Below are positions 54,998-64,000 of a stretch of DNA of 64,000 nt, in pieces (the first letter of the stretch is position 1; each line of letters opens with the position of its first letter). The position numbers and the translations under genes are program-made. Under the pieces are notes generated by a model. That model was not told where the DNA came from and did not search any database. It worked only from the letters and a program-made list of their open reading frames with translations. This DNA comes from Entophlyctis helioformis (Eukaryota; Chytridiomycota; Chytridiomycetes; Chytridiales; Chytriomycetaceae), in contig JAHLKH010000022.1 in NCBI GenBank assembly GCA_025526915.1, positions 124,001 to 188,000 of the forward strand. The letters are read 5' to 3'.

Positions 54998-56953
54998 CTA
55001 GAGAGGCACGAGTGCAGGCGAGATCAGGCTGGTGGCTGTCGTCGCCTTGAGGATCGATGCAGACACCTTGCCGCCCTCTGCCGCACCAGTAGTAGCAGCA
55101 GCAGCATTCTTGGTCGGCTGCGGCGGTGAGTTGGACGCCTGCGAGGCGTCTTCGCCAACATCGGTCGTGTCCGTGTTGGTGCTCCGGCCACTGCCGCCGC
55201 GACTGTTGTTGGCATTGGCGAACAGATCGGCGGCTGAAGAGTCGGCGCTGGAGCCGGCGTGGTCAGCCGACGAGACGCCAGATCCCTTGGACGAGGGGTT
55301 GCCGCTCTCCTCATTCGCCGCCCCATTTCCCGCACCGCTGCCGCTGCCGCTGATACTGTTGCCGCTGCCGAGCACGCCCTCGGCCAGCCCCTTTTCGCCG
55401 CCCCACGACAGCCGCAGATCCTCATTGGAGCCGCCGCCGCCCAGCGCGCGCTTGCGTTCTTGGACGCGCCGAGCGTGCTCTTCTTGGCGGGCGAGCTTGG
55501 CCTGCAGCTTCTCAATCTCTCGTTGGCGGTTCAGCGCAGCGGCGGCCTCCTTCTCCAGCAGTCTGCGCTTGAGCGACTCGGGGTCGGCCTCCTTGTTGCG
55601 GCTGACGAGCTGCGGCTTGTCTCCCTTTCGGCGACGGCGGTTGTCGCTCTCGTCCTCGAGATCCTGCAGCATATTGCACAGCATAGAAAGAATGGCATGC
55701 ATGGAGCAGTGAGTCTGGCTGTCCATGGAATTGCGGCTGGGGAGGTGTAGTGGTGCTTTTCCGTGAGTTGTGCCAAGGAGAGGAGGGATATGGGGGGGCT
55801 TGGATGGGATCGTGGCGCGAGAAAGACAAACAGGAATGCGGGAAGAGAAGGGCAGCACAGACAGATCCAGCACCCACCCCATCCAAAAGGCGATCGAGGT
55901 CAGCACGCACCTTCCAGCGTGCCTCGGTGTTTGCCAACTTCTCCTGCAGGTCCTTGTCCGATAGATGCAGCTTGGGAAGCGACAGCTTGGTGGCGGATGC
56001 ATGGACCGACTTTCCAACGGCAGGCAGCGGAGCGGACGCGTCTGTGAGCGACTTTCGCACGGCTGTGAGGTTGTCGAGAGGAATCTCGAACGCAACCGAC
56101 ACTGGGCCCGCGTCCTCGCCTGAGCCGGCCTCGACTGCGCATCGAATGGGAGAGAAAGAGAGAGTGTGTGTGCGAGAGGACGAGAGGCAGAGCGAGACGG
56201 TGTGAGAGTGTATAAGAGATGCGCATATCATAGAAGATGTCGATGGCAGACGTGCTCGTATTAGCATCGTTGAGTTTCCAAACAAGGCGGTGAGCAGAAC
56301 GCCACTGACCCTTTGGAGCATCGGATGGAATGGACGGGATCACAGGCTTGGATAGTCCATCAGATGCTGTGGGCGGAAGGCGTGTGGAAACCCAGTGTCA
56401 GTATTGGATGATCAGTGGCAGTTCAGGGCAGAAGGTGGTGGCATGTCAGGCTTCGTGGGGATGGCCAAGCCGCCACGGCAGACGCGAACGACACGTAAAC
56501 ACACGCGAAACACGGCGCGTCGAGCCAGACGGCGGCAGGCTGCCCCGCTATTAAAGTGGGCAAGAGACGTTTGTGTATGGTCATAGCCATGTACCCAAGG
56601 CCGGCTCATGTGTGTATGGATGGCACTCCCACTGCAACAAGCGTCTGGCAAACGGCACAACTCTCTGGCGACTGTGTACGCTTTCCAAGACAGCCAAGCA
56701 GAGTCATTTGCCCACCTGACAGCGCGGACTTGGCAGCGAGTTCGGCCGCCTTGTCCTTGTCCTCGGCATACTTGCCAGCCGTGACAGACACTGTCGGCGT
56801 GGGCACGCCAATCTGTGTTGCCTTGAGCGTCTCTGCCGTGTGGTCGATGCCAGCCGACTTGGCCGGCGCGGCGGCCGGCTCCGCGGCGGGAGGGGCAACC
56901 GGCGGGGCAGCAGTCGTCTCGACAGTCACTTCTTTGGAAGCACCACAGCCCAT
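54998..56953 (-). CDS. Stathmin-like protein with N-terminal MGC lipidation signal, four exons
   Basis: Exons 56953-56716, 56366-56310, 56134-55911 and 55663-54998 give 394 residues. The start MGCGASKE is a strong N-myristoylation/palmitoylation signal (Gly2, Cys3). After an Ala/Pro-rich linker come VSVAFEIPLDNL, LQEKLANTEARWKDLEDESD and a long charged helix with ALNRQREIEKLQAKLARQEE followed by HARRVQERKRALGG. The helix aligns by eye with the C-terminal tubulin-binding helix of stathmins, and membrane-anchored stathmins also start with a lipidated head. The tail is Ser/Gly-rich and disordered. Stathmins bind tubulin dimers; that role here is inference. A generic coiled-coil protein is the alternative. 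Confidence 0.6.
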
Positions 56954-57025
56954 GTTGATCAAAAGCTTGTTGATGTCTTGAGGAAAGGCGGGGCGACTCT
57001 GCTCAACATTGCCGTTCTCGCCACG
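56954..57025. promoter_or_regulatory. 72-bp divergent promoter between the stathmin-like gene and GLTP
   Basis: Only 72 bp separate the two predicted start codons (56953 minus, 57026 plus). No TATA or CCAAT box is visible. The sequence upstream of the GLTP ATG is open in frame but lacks a further ATG. Confidence 0.45.
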
Positions 57026-58147
57026 ATGCCGACGTTCTTTGATGGTATCCAGCGCTCGTTTGCCGACGTTGCCGTCCAGCCAGCAGCCGCAGCAACAGGA
57101 GACGGCCAGATTGACACTGTGCAGTTCCTTGAGGCTGCCAGCGGCTTGACGCTGCTCTTTGGTGAGCCAATGTCCGCCACATGCCACATGCCACATGCCA
57201 TCTGCTGCCCCGCCGTCGCCAACAGCCTGCCGACTGCGAGCAAGCTTGCATGGGCCGCTGCGTGCTGTGCCGCACGCTGTCTCGCACAAGGCGTTTGTGC
57301 CATGCTGCATGCCCCCTCAGCTACTGCTCTTCCCGTGCAGACGGCGAGGGGGGCGGCGCAGACGGCGTGCATTGCCATGGGCCGCAGCGGACGCTGCTCT
57401 TGCTGCGTTACGTACATGCATGGTGTCGCAGTGCCACCGACATGACCAACGCAGCCTGTGCGGCCTCGCGTGATAAACCCGTTCGCATACATGGCATGCT
57501 CAAACCCGTACCATGCTCGGCGGCTGCTTGTCCAGACACCCTGGGTGCGTCATTCATGGTTGTCAAGAACGACATTGCCGGAAACATCACGGTACGCACG
57601 GCTCGTCCAATCCCCTCCAAGTGCCCTTGGCATGATGTGGACGCTCATATGACTGTGCACGAACAGAAACTGCGCACCCGCTACGACCAGAGCCCGTCCA
57701 AGAGCAAGACGCTGCAGGATCTTGTGCGCGCCGAGGTAGCCGAGAAGCAGAACACGGCGTCAAACGGTCTGTTGTGGCTTAAGCGCGCTCTCGACTTTAC
57801 CGTCGTCAGCCTGCAGCGCAACCAGACCAACCCAACCGAGGAGCTCAGTGTCTCTTTCAGCAAGTCATACGAGACCACGCTCTCCAAGCACCACAACTTT
57901 TTGATCCGCAAAGTCTTTTCGGTAAGCCGTTGGTGGCCATGCATGGCCGGCGCATCTCGTCTACTGACTCGCTTGTGATGTGCAGGTCGCGTTGAGTGCG
58001 TGTCCGACACGCGCCGACTTTTATGCCAAGCTGGCTGCTGGCGACATGGCCAAGATGCTTGAGCAGTTCAAGGCGTGGATTGCGGCTCTTGCAGCCCAGG
58101 TCGCCATCATTGACGCATTCCTGCATGCTCTTGGCATTGAAAAGTGA
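57026..58147 (+). CDS. GLTP: Glycolipid transfer protein (GLTP fold), four exons
   Basis: A soluble carrier of glucosyl/galactosyl-ceramide or similar lipids between membranes. Exons 57026-57161, 57536-57591, 57667-57921 and 57986-58147 give 202 residues, close to the 209 of animal GLTP. Motifs: PTFFDGIQRSFADV, TVQFLEAASGLTLLFDTLG, MVVKNDIAGNI (sugar-headgroup Asp and Asn), TLQDLVRAEV, NGLLWLKRALDFTVVSL (the Trp that stacks on the sugar), LSKHHNFLIRKVFSVAL (the headgroup His) and ADFYAKL. Intron 1 is unusually long (374 bp) and has CACATGC repeats. Confidence 0.95.
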
Positions 58148-58303
58148 CCGCCGTCTCAATACACAGCGATCCCTTTGACGATCTTTTGATGCCCTGTTCC
58201 CAGAACCGTTGCACCAGCTGTGCCGTCTGCCACTGTTGTGGTTGCTGCGCCAGCCCCCTCTTTGACCATCTCTGCCACCGTGTCTGCATCAACCACAACC
58301 ACA

Positions 58304-58492
58304 ATGGTTCGCCGGACGACCGTCGCAGCCCCGTTGCCGCTTGTCACTGGCAACGCCATTCCGGCCGCCGTGCCTTCTGGCGCTGTGATTGGCGGCAGCA
58401 AGAGCGGCGCTTCCAGCAACAACGTCATTGCTGCTGCGGGCATCACGGCCGCCATGACGCTGACGACGCTGCTCTCGCTCATTCTTGCATGA
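58304..58492 (+). CDS. Short hypothetical protein with hydrophobic C-terminus
   Basis: ATG at 58304; 62 residues, MVRRTTVAAPLPLVTG and then SGASSNNVIAAAGITAAMTL with a TTLLSLILA end. Small residues (SSNN) followed by a hydrophobic terminal tail resemble a GPI-anchor addition signal. The frame is open upstream to an acceptor-like TTCCCAG at 58196-58202, so this may be the last exon of a gene whose other exons I could not place. Low confidence. Confidence 0.3.
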   Translation: MVRRTTVAAPLPLVTGNAIPAAVPSGAVIGGSKSGASSNNVIAAAGITAAMTLTTLLSLILA

Positions 58493-58756
58493 TCGTTGCC
58501 GCCGTTGCCGCCGTCCCCCTCTCTCCATATACATAAACGTCGTTGGTTCTCCTCCTTTTCCGATCCGCCAGCTCTGCGTGTCCGTCTGCTTGCTGCCTGC
58601 GATCGAGCGGATCTTGGTTGCCTCCTTGGCACGCAGCCCGTCGTGTGCCGGTGGCGGAGGCGGCACTCTGTCCGCCTCCTGTGTGTGGTGGCACGGGCAA
58701 ATCTGCCTAAACACAGCGGAACAAAAAAGTTTTGCGGCATGAGCCCGCGCGCAGAG

Positions 58757-58764
58757 TATAAAAA
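58757..58764 (+). promoter_or_regulatory. TATA box (TATAAAAA) of a second small Ser-rich gene
   Basis: Lies 76 bp upstream of the ATG at 58833, the same spacing as the TATA box at 19603 relative to its ATG at 19686. Confidence 0.6.
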
Positions 58765-58832
58765 CGTCGTGCACATTCCCCCCCTTTTCTTGCTGGACAG
58801 CTCACACTCTCGACAACAACACACACACAGCC

Positions 58833-59057
58833 ATGCCTGCCCTCCTTGTCAACACCATCCTGGCCGCTTCGTCGTCGCAGTCGTCGCAATCGTCCTCCAG
58901 CGGCTCGTCGCCCGTCGTCTCTCCCTCGTCCAGCACGGCATCGTCGTCATCGTCGTCGTCCTCGTCGTCGTTGTGGTTCAAGGCAGCCACCAAGACAAGC
59001 GCCAAGCGCACGTCCACCGAGAACTGGTCCGAGGTCCGCGCCTTTGTGCGTGCCTGA
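58833..59057 (+). CDS. Small Ser-rich hypothetical protein (74 residues)
   Basis: Starts MPALLVNTILAASSSQ, then an almost pure Ser/Pro run, and ends KTSAKRTSTENWSEVRAFVRA. The N-terminal VNTILAA segment is too short for a signal peptide. The TATA box sits 76 bp upstream and the leader ends in a CAACAACAACACACAC tract. It resembles the gene at 19686-19916 in length, promoter and KRTS motif. The function is unknown. Confidence 0.5.
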   Translation: MPALLVNTILAASSSQSSQSSSSGSSPVVSPSSSTASSSSSSSSSSLWFKAATKTSAKRTSTENWSEVRAFVRA

Positions 59058-59401
59058 GCGTTTGTCAGCCAGTCTGCGCCTCTCCTTTGCGACGTTGGCA
59101 CACAACGACAACTACAACGACAACCACACCACCACAGCCTATCCTTATTCAACCCTAACTTATCCAATGAATGAACGCATCGTGCACGCCTGCCTGCCAC
59201 CCCACGCCTTGGTGCACTCTGTTGCGGTGTGTGTGCTGCTGTCCGTCCACGACCAGAGCTGAGCTGAGCAAAGCCATCGCCGTCGATGCTCGCAAGGGGC
59301 ACTAGCAGTACCATCGCCATCGTCATTGTCAACTGGATACACAGGAGTGCCCAGATCGGGCGAGCGACTTTTGACTTTCCCCTCTTGAACGCAACGTCGC
59401 C
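59058..59401. other. Intergenic, 3' of the small Ser-rich gene
   Basis: 344 bp with no convincing gene. An AC-rich stretch (ACAACGACAACTACAACGACAACC, listed here only to its first 20 bases ACAACGACAACTACAACGAC) lies at about 59102-59125, probably 3' UTR. No TATA box is visible before the ATG at 59402. Confidence 0.45.
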
Positions 59402-62400
59402 ATGTCACCGCGTCGAAGCGCCAGCCCAACAAAGGCGGCACATGCACACGCACATGCACATGCACAGCAGCCTGCCGCACCCGAGCAGCCAGCACAACAT
59501 ACGCAGCAGACCGAAGAGCAAGCAGATGCACAACCGCCGGCAGCAGCAGCAGAAACAACAACAGAATCAACAGCAACAGCAGCAGCAGCAGCAGCGGGGC
59601 GCCGGCACCGCTACACGATGCGGCAGATGATGGCGCTGGCCCAGTCGCCGCTCGTCGAGCGTCCTGCCGACATGCCGTCGATGGAGGACTTGGGGTGCGT
59701 CTGTCTGCCGCCGTGTCTGCCTGCCTGGCCGTGCCGTTGGTCCGCTGACACTTGCACGCCCGCCTGCCTGGCTGCCCGCCCTGGCTGGATGCATCACGCC
59801 GCCCAAACAACGCCCGACCACGACCACCACGACCACCTCGACCTCGACAACGCCGCCAGCATCAAGACGGCCGGCCCCAGGCGCAGACAGGACGACGGCC
59901 CCACCCCCACCCGTGCGTCCGTGTGCCTGCCTGTCTGCCCGTCTGCCTGCCCTGCCTGTCTGTCCTCTGGTTGCCGGCTTGCGGACGAGGCCGCATCGCC
60001 CGGCACCTTACTGACTGACCCGCCGCCTGCCTGCCTGCCTGCCTGCCTGCCTGGCCCTGCCCTGCACCACCGGCCTTTGCACCCACGCCGCCACAGGGCC
60101 GGCCGGCTCCAGATCCTTCACGTCCCCAACCGACCCGTCGCTGCCACCGGCCCCTGGATCCGCAAAGTCTGCCCACTCGGGACTCAACGGCCATGGCCTG
60201 GTCATGTCGCCCTTTGCCGCCCAGTCCCGCCTGCGTGTAAGTCGGCGGCCGTCGTTGCCCCCACCCGCACACAGCAGCCGCCGCTGATGATCTGCCGTGC
60301 ACTGACTCTGTGTCGCCGACTGCGCCTCCAGGCCAGCGAAACAAGCCCGACAAAGTCAAAGTTCCCGTCACACCCGCTCCCTCCCACCCCGCTCACTGCA
60401 TCACACCAGCGCAACAACGCATCCCGCAGACACGATCCGTCTGATGCGCGGCTGGCGGGAACGGCACCAACGGCAACGGCACCAACGGCAGCAACGGCAA
60501 CAACAGTCGGTCCAATGGCGGCCCTGGGGCCCAGCCAAAGAGCCCGAGTGGATGTCGTTTTCTGTTCAGGGCGAGGCATTGGAAGACAGTGGCGACACGC
60601 CAGACGCAATCAATATCAACCCCGCTGGCGTCGATGCGATCCAGCAGTTCAAGGCCATGATGCGCCAGCGCGAAGACCAGTCTCGGACGGGCAAGTCCAG
60701 GCAGATGGCAGCCAACCCAGCGCACAGAGCCCATGCGCCGAATGACGGCAACGGCAGCACCGGCTCTGGCGTCCCGCGCAATGCTGCGGCTCCTGCTGCC
60801 CCTGGCGCGGCCAACAAGGACAGCCACGAGGGTGCGCTGTCGTCGGTTGGCGCTGCATCGTCTGCACCGGCGTTTGCGGCTGGTGGAGGCAACGTGCCTG
60901 ATGCGGACCGCGTCTTCTTTGGGGCAGATCAGCAGAAGATCACGCCATCTGGCCCAACCAAACGCAAGTCGCGCTTTGAGCGCTTATTTGAAGACGACCA
61001 AAGCCAGCAGCAGCATCATCGCCACAGCCGCAGCAGGAAAACGCAGGATACGGATCCAACATTCTGTCGGCCCTGTTTAGTGCTGCTGCCGCTGCCTCCT
61101 CTGACGCCCCTGCTGAGCCCACGACATCGACAAGCACACTGCACCAGATGATGGGCATTGGACAGCCAGCAGCGTCAAACGCCCCGCCGCACATGATGTC
61201 CGAGGATGACGTCATGAAAATGCTGCTTGCTGGTCGACGCCCTCAGGAACAAGGCGCTTCTGCACCGCCTCTGTCGTCTCCGGCCGCACGGTCGCGTGTC
61301 GTCTCGGGCGGCTCCCCGTCCATCGCCCTCGCCGGCCAGCCAGCTGGTCACCCGTCGTCCACAGCCGGAACGCCACTCCTGGGATCAGCGCCGTCCAACA
61401 ACGCGACTCCGCAGGGCATGGTGGCGCTGTCCGAGAGCGACGTGCTGGAGCGCCTTGGTGTCCGCACGTCGCACCAGGCTGCCGTGTCTCGCCAGGCGCA
61501 AGCATCGACCGAGGACGACAAGCAGGCCATGCAGCGCATCATGGCTGCTCTCTCTGGCGCCAATCTTGGCCAGGTACATACATGCGCGTGCTCTCACCGA
61601 CGCTTTGGACTGTTGCTTGACGAGCGTCCCTCGCTGACGCATCCCTTGTTGCCGGCCTTGTCTCGATCGGTTCTTAGAGCGCGGCTCCCGAGACGGCCCG
61701 GCCGGCCAATGCGTCATTGTCGGTCAAGACGCTGCCTGAGCAACAGTCGCCTGCGGGGTCGGCCCAGCTGTCGCCCAAGACCGCCGGCGGTGCGGGTGCA
61801 AAGAGCCAGTCCCAAGCCCAGACTCAGGTCTCGCGTCGCCAGTCGCAGCATGCGGCGCAGGCTGCTGCCTCGAGCCCTGCCACGAAGCCGGCCAATCTGG
61901 CATCGTCGCCCAACACCAAGGCCGACCAGAAGCAGACACAGCAAACACAGCAGCCAGCCTCGGCAGGTGCAGCCGCGTCAGCCACTCCTACCGAGAAGCT
62001 CATGTCGCCGGCCGGTCGCGCGATGAAGCCCGACATGCTGTCACCACAGGGGCAGGGCCCGAGGGCCAAGACCAGGCGCGACTGTTCCAGCCGATGCCGC
62101 CGATCGCCGGGATGCACATGCCGATGGGCAACCCCATGCACGGCCTGCACATGCGGCCGCCCCTGATGATGGACCCGTCCGCCATGGACCACCCGCAGCT
62201 ATTCCAGGCGCCTGGCGGGATGTTTGGCGGGCCGATGCCCATGATGGGCGGCGGGTTCCACGGGCCGGGCGATGTGCCAGTGTCAATGGGTATGGGCATG
62301 AACATGGGCATCGGAATGGGCATGGGCATGGGGATGCCGCCGCCGCCACCACCACCACATGGACACGGCATGCCGCCCGGTGGGATCCCGTTCATGCCGC

Positions 62401-62962
62401 CGGGCATGAAAAACGGCAGTGTCGAGATGCCGCCTGGAATGCCGCCTGGAATGCCGCTCGGTAAGCGCCACGCTCCGTACATCATGTGCTGGCTGAGCCG
62501 TGTGACGTGCAGGGACTAACGGGCTTGGTTGGGGCGTTGGGGCGAACATCAGAGATGCAGCTCAGTCTCTTGCACGGAGGGCAGATGCCGCCGTTTTTTG
62601 ATCCGCAGAGCGGCCAGGGCGGACACATGCAGCTGCCGCCGCACCATCTGCTCATGGCCGGCGGGCCGAACGGGCCGGGTGCTAGCCTGTACAGACCGCC
62701 GCCGCCGCCTGGGCCGCCGCCACACCTGCAGCATCTCATGGACAAGGGCGTGATGCCGCCAGGGCCGCCGATGCCGCTTGGATCGATGATGGCGATGCCG
62801 CCTGGACCGCCGATGCATGGACAGGCGTTTGAGATGATGGGCGGGCAGCCGCATCCCATGATGATGGGGCCGCCCATGCAGCCGCCGATGTTCTCGATGC
62901 CTGCGTCACTTGGCGGGCCGATGCCTGGCATGCACGACCATCCTTCGGATCAGATGCAACAG

Positions 62963-62994
<32 letters not shown>

Positions 62995-63010
62995 GCCTGT
63001 CTTGTTCTGA
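59402..63010 (+). CDS. Pro/Gln-rich protein resembling eIF4E-transporter (4E-T)
   Basis: Exon 1 (59402-59694) has His-Ala repeats and then RYTMRQMMALAQSPLVERP, close to the eIF4E-binding box Y(X)4L-hydrophobic with Met at the Leu position. Exon 2 starts at about 60095. Later marks: EPEWMSFSVQG, FKAMMRQRE, DRVFFGADQQ, SRFERLFEDDQ, MMSEDDVMKML and ALSESDVLERLG. The C-terminal third is Pro/Met/Gly-rich with a poly-Gln end. These pieces recall 4E-T, a P-body repressor that links eIF4E to decay factors; the match is by motif and composition only. At least two single bases seem missing (near 61025 and 62062), and the junction near 62461-62515 also does not keep frame. Confidence 0.55.
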
Positions 63011-63234
63011 GTGCCCCATATCCTCTGTGACTGGGTGTGTATGGCTGTTGTATCGCCCGATCGGTCAGTCTGTCCACGAGCGGCCTGGCTGCCAGGTGAT
63101 TGGGCCATTGTTGGGCTGTGCGCGGCGTGATGTTGGAACGCGATCCCGCCCGTCCATGCAATGAAAGCCCCCCTGCTCGACGCGTTTCCCCGCATTGTCC
63201 GAGACCGTCCTGCCAAGACATTGCAAAAACGAGC

Positions 63235-64000
63235 ATGGCCGACACTGACTCGCCGCGCGTCCCAGACGCCGACGCAACACCGACGACGTGATGCTGACGA
63301 AGCTGCGGCTCAGGCAGCAGCAGCAGCAGCTCGAGGCGGCCTCGTCGGCCTCGCTGGCGGACCTCAACGCCGCGCCGCTGAGCATCCGCGACCGGCCGCC
63401 AGCCAGTAAACATGTCCACGCCGACAACGTGTCAACGATCGCCTCGCGGCTGGGCAAGACGGGCAAATCGGTGAGCATCATCGCGCCGCAGGACTCGAGC
63501 TGGACGTTGCTGGGGTCCGTCGAGGGCACGCCGCGGTCGTCGGCCTACATCGCTTCGTCTGCCCCGACTTTTGTTCCTTCTGCCCGCGCGCAGAGCGTTA
63601 CGGGGCTCGTGTCTGCGCTGCGTGTGTCCACCGTGGCTCCGCCCGCACCGGCACCAGCACCGACACCGGCACCTGTACTGGCATCTGTCCAGACCGCGCC
63701 GGCAGTAGGAGCCGACACGCCCAGCACCAAGGGGGTGCCACCGGCAACGGCCATCAACCTGCACGCCGTCGAGGCCGGCACACGGTCCCTGCTCACGCTG
63801 CAGCTCGACGATCTCGACGGCGTGCTGAGCCGCCATGCCAAGCCGCTGTCGAGCCGCAGCGTGGTGGTCGATCCCGCCACGCACCAGAACGCGGCATCGG
63901 CCGTGTATTCGCGCGTGCTGAGCGGCGTGACAGCGGCGTATTCGGCCGCGCGACGCCGCGACGACACGGACGTGGCCGAGCACCTCACGGCGACGAGCAT
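63235..64000 (+). CDS. Unrecognised Ala-rich protein, N-terminal part (runs off window)
   Basis: ATG 63235 gives MADTDSPRVPDADATP, after which one base seems missing (near 63283) to continue DDVMLTKLRLRQQQQQLEAA. Without the correction the start is ATG 63291. From there the frame is open to the window end: SIRDRPPASKHVHADNVSTI, SSWTLLGSVEGTPRSSAYI, an Ala/Pro-rich linker, then AINLHAVEAGTRSLLTLQLD and DLDGVLSRHAKPLSSRSVVV. No known domain is recognised; helical segments follow the disordered head. Confidence 0.55.

Noticed and set aside
1..64000. tRNA, rRNA or riboswitch genes
   Set aside because: I looked for GGTTCRA-type B boxes and rRNA-like stretches and found no supported case; a tRNAscan run would be decisive.

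Overview
The window looks like nuclear DNA of an early-diverging, probably zoosporic (chytrid-type) fungus. Visible support: high GC, dense genes on both strands, and many short GT-AG introns of about 45-110 bases plus a few GC-AG introns. It carries fungal-type genes (protein O-mannosyltransferase, OPT oligopeptide transporter, Spc7-like KNL1, YPK/Gad8-type AGC kinase) beside genes rare or missing in yeasts (class A-like 7TM receptors, peptide deformylase, a stathmin-like protein, glycolipid transfer protein, a Fanzor nuclease). The chytrid placement is inference from gene content; no rRNA or other taxonomic marker is present.

Layout. 0-2 k: end of a mitochondrial carrier, then an RCC1-repeat protein. 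2-5.4 k: OPT transporter (minus). 5.6-10.6 k: KNL1/Spc7 kinetochore scaffold (minus). 11-12.2 k: ankyrin-repeat protein. 12.5-16.3 k: protein O-mannosyltransferase. 16.5-17.8 k: two unrecognised small genes. 17.8-19.6 k: gene-poor DNA ending in a TATA box and a 76-codon gene. 20.1-25.9 k: RPAP1 and HIS6 sharing a divergent promoter. 25.9-30.4 k: ARMT1 and RPAP2 with start codons only 56 bp apart. 30.7-34.0 k: two convergent 7TM receptors.

34.35-42.37 k is the most interesting part: a candidate 8 kb mobile element. It is bounded by 23-bp imperfect inverted repeats, has a subterminal array of CCAAT-box repeats, and carries one 19-exon gene. The predicted 1987-residue protein joins an N-terminal XPG/FEN1-type nuclease domain to a C-terminal Fanzor (eukaryotic TnpB) RuvC nuclease, with all expected catalytic acidic residues present in both halves. 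The last ~75 bases around the stop codon can fold into a branched structure, a candidate end of the guide (omega) RNA.

42.6-64 k: SF3B2 (minus), peptide deformylase, YPK-type kinase, RAB3GAP2 (minus), a stathmin-like lipid-anchored protein (minus), GLTP, two small unrecognised genes, a proline/glutamine-rich protein resembling eIF4E-transporter, and the start of an unrecognised gene that runs off the end.

Caveat on sequence quality: several genes (OPT above all, also the RCC1 protein, RAB3GAP2, the 4E-T-like gene and the last gene) need single-base corrections, nearly all missing G or C in short runs, to keep otherwise well conserved frames. These look like consensus errors rather than decay. 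The Fanzor gene and most others need none.
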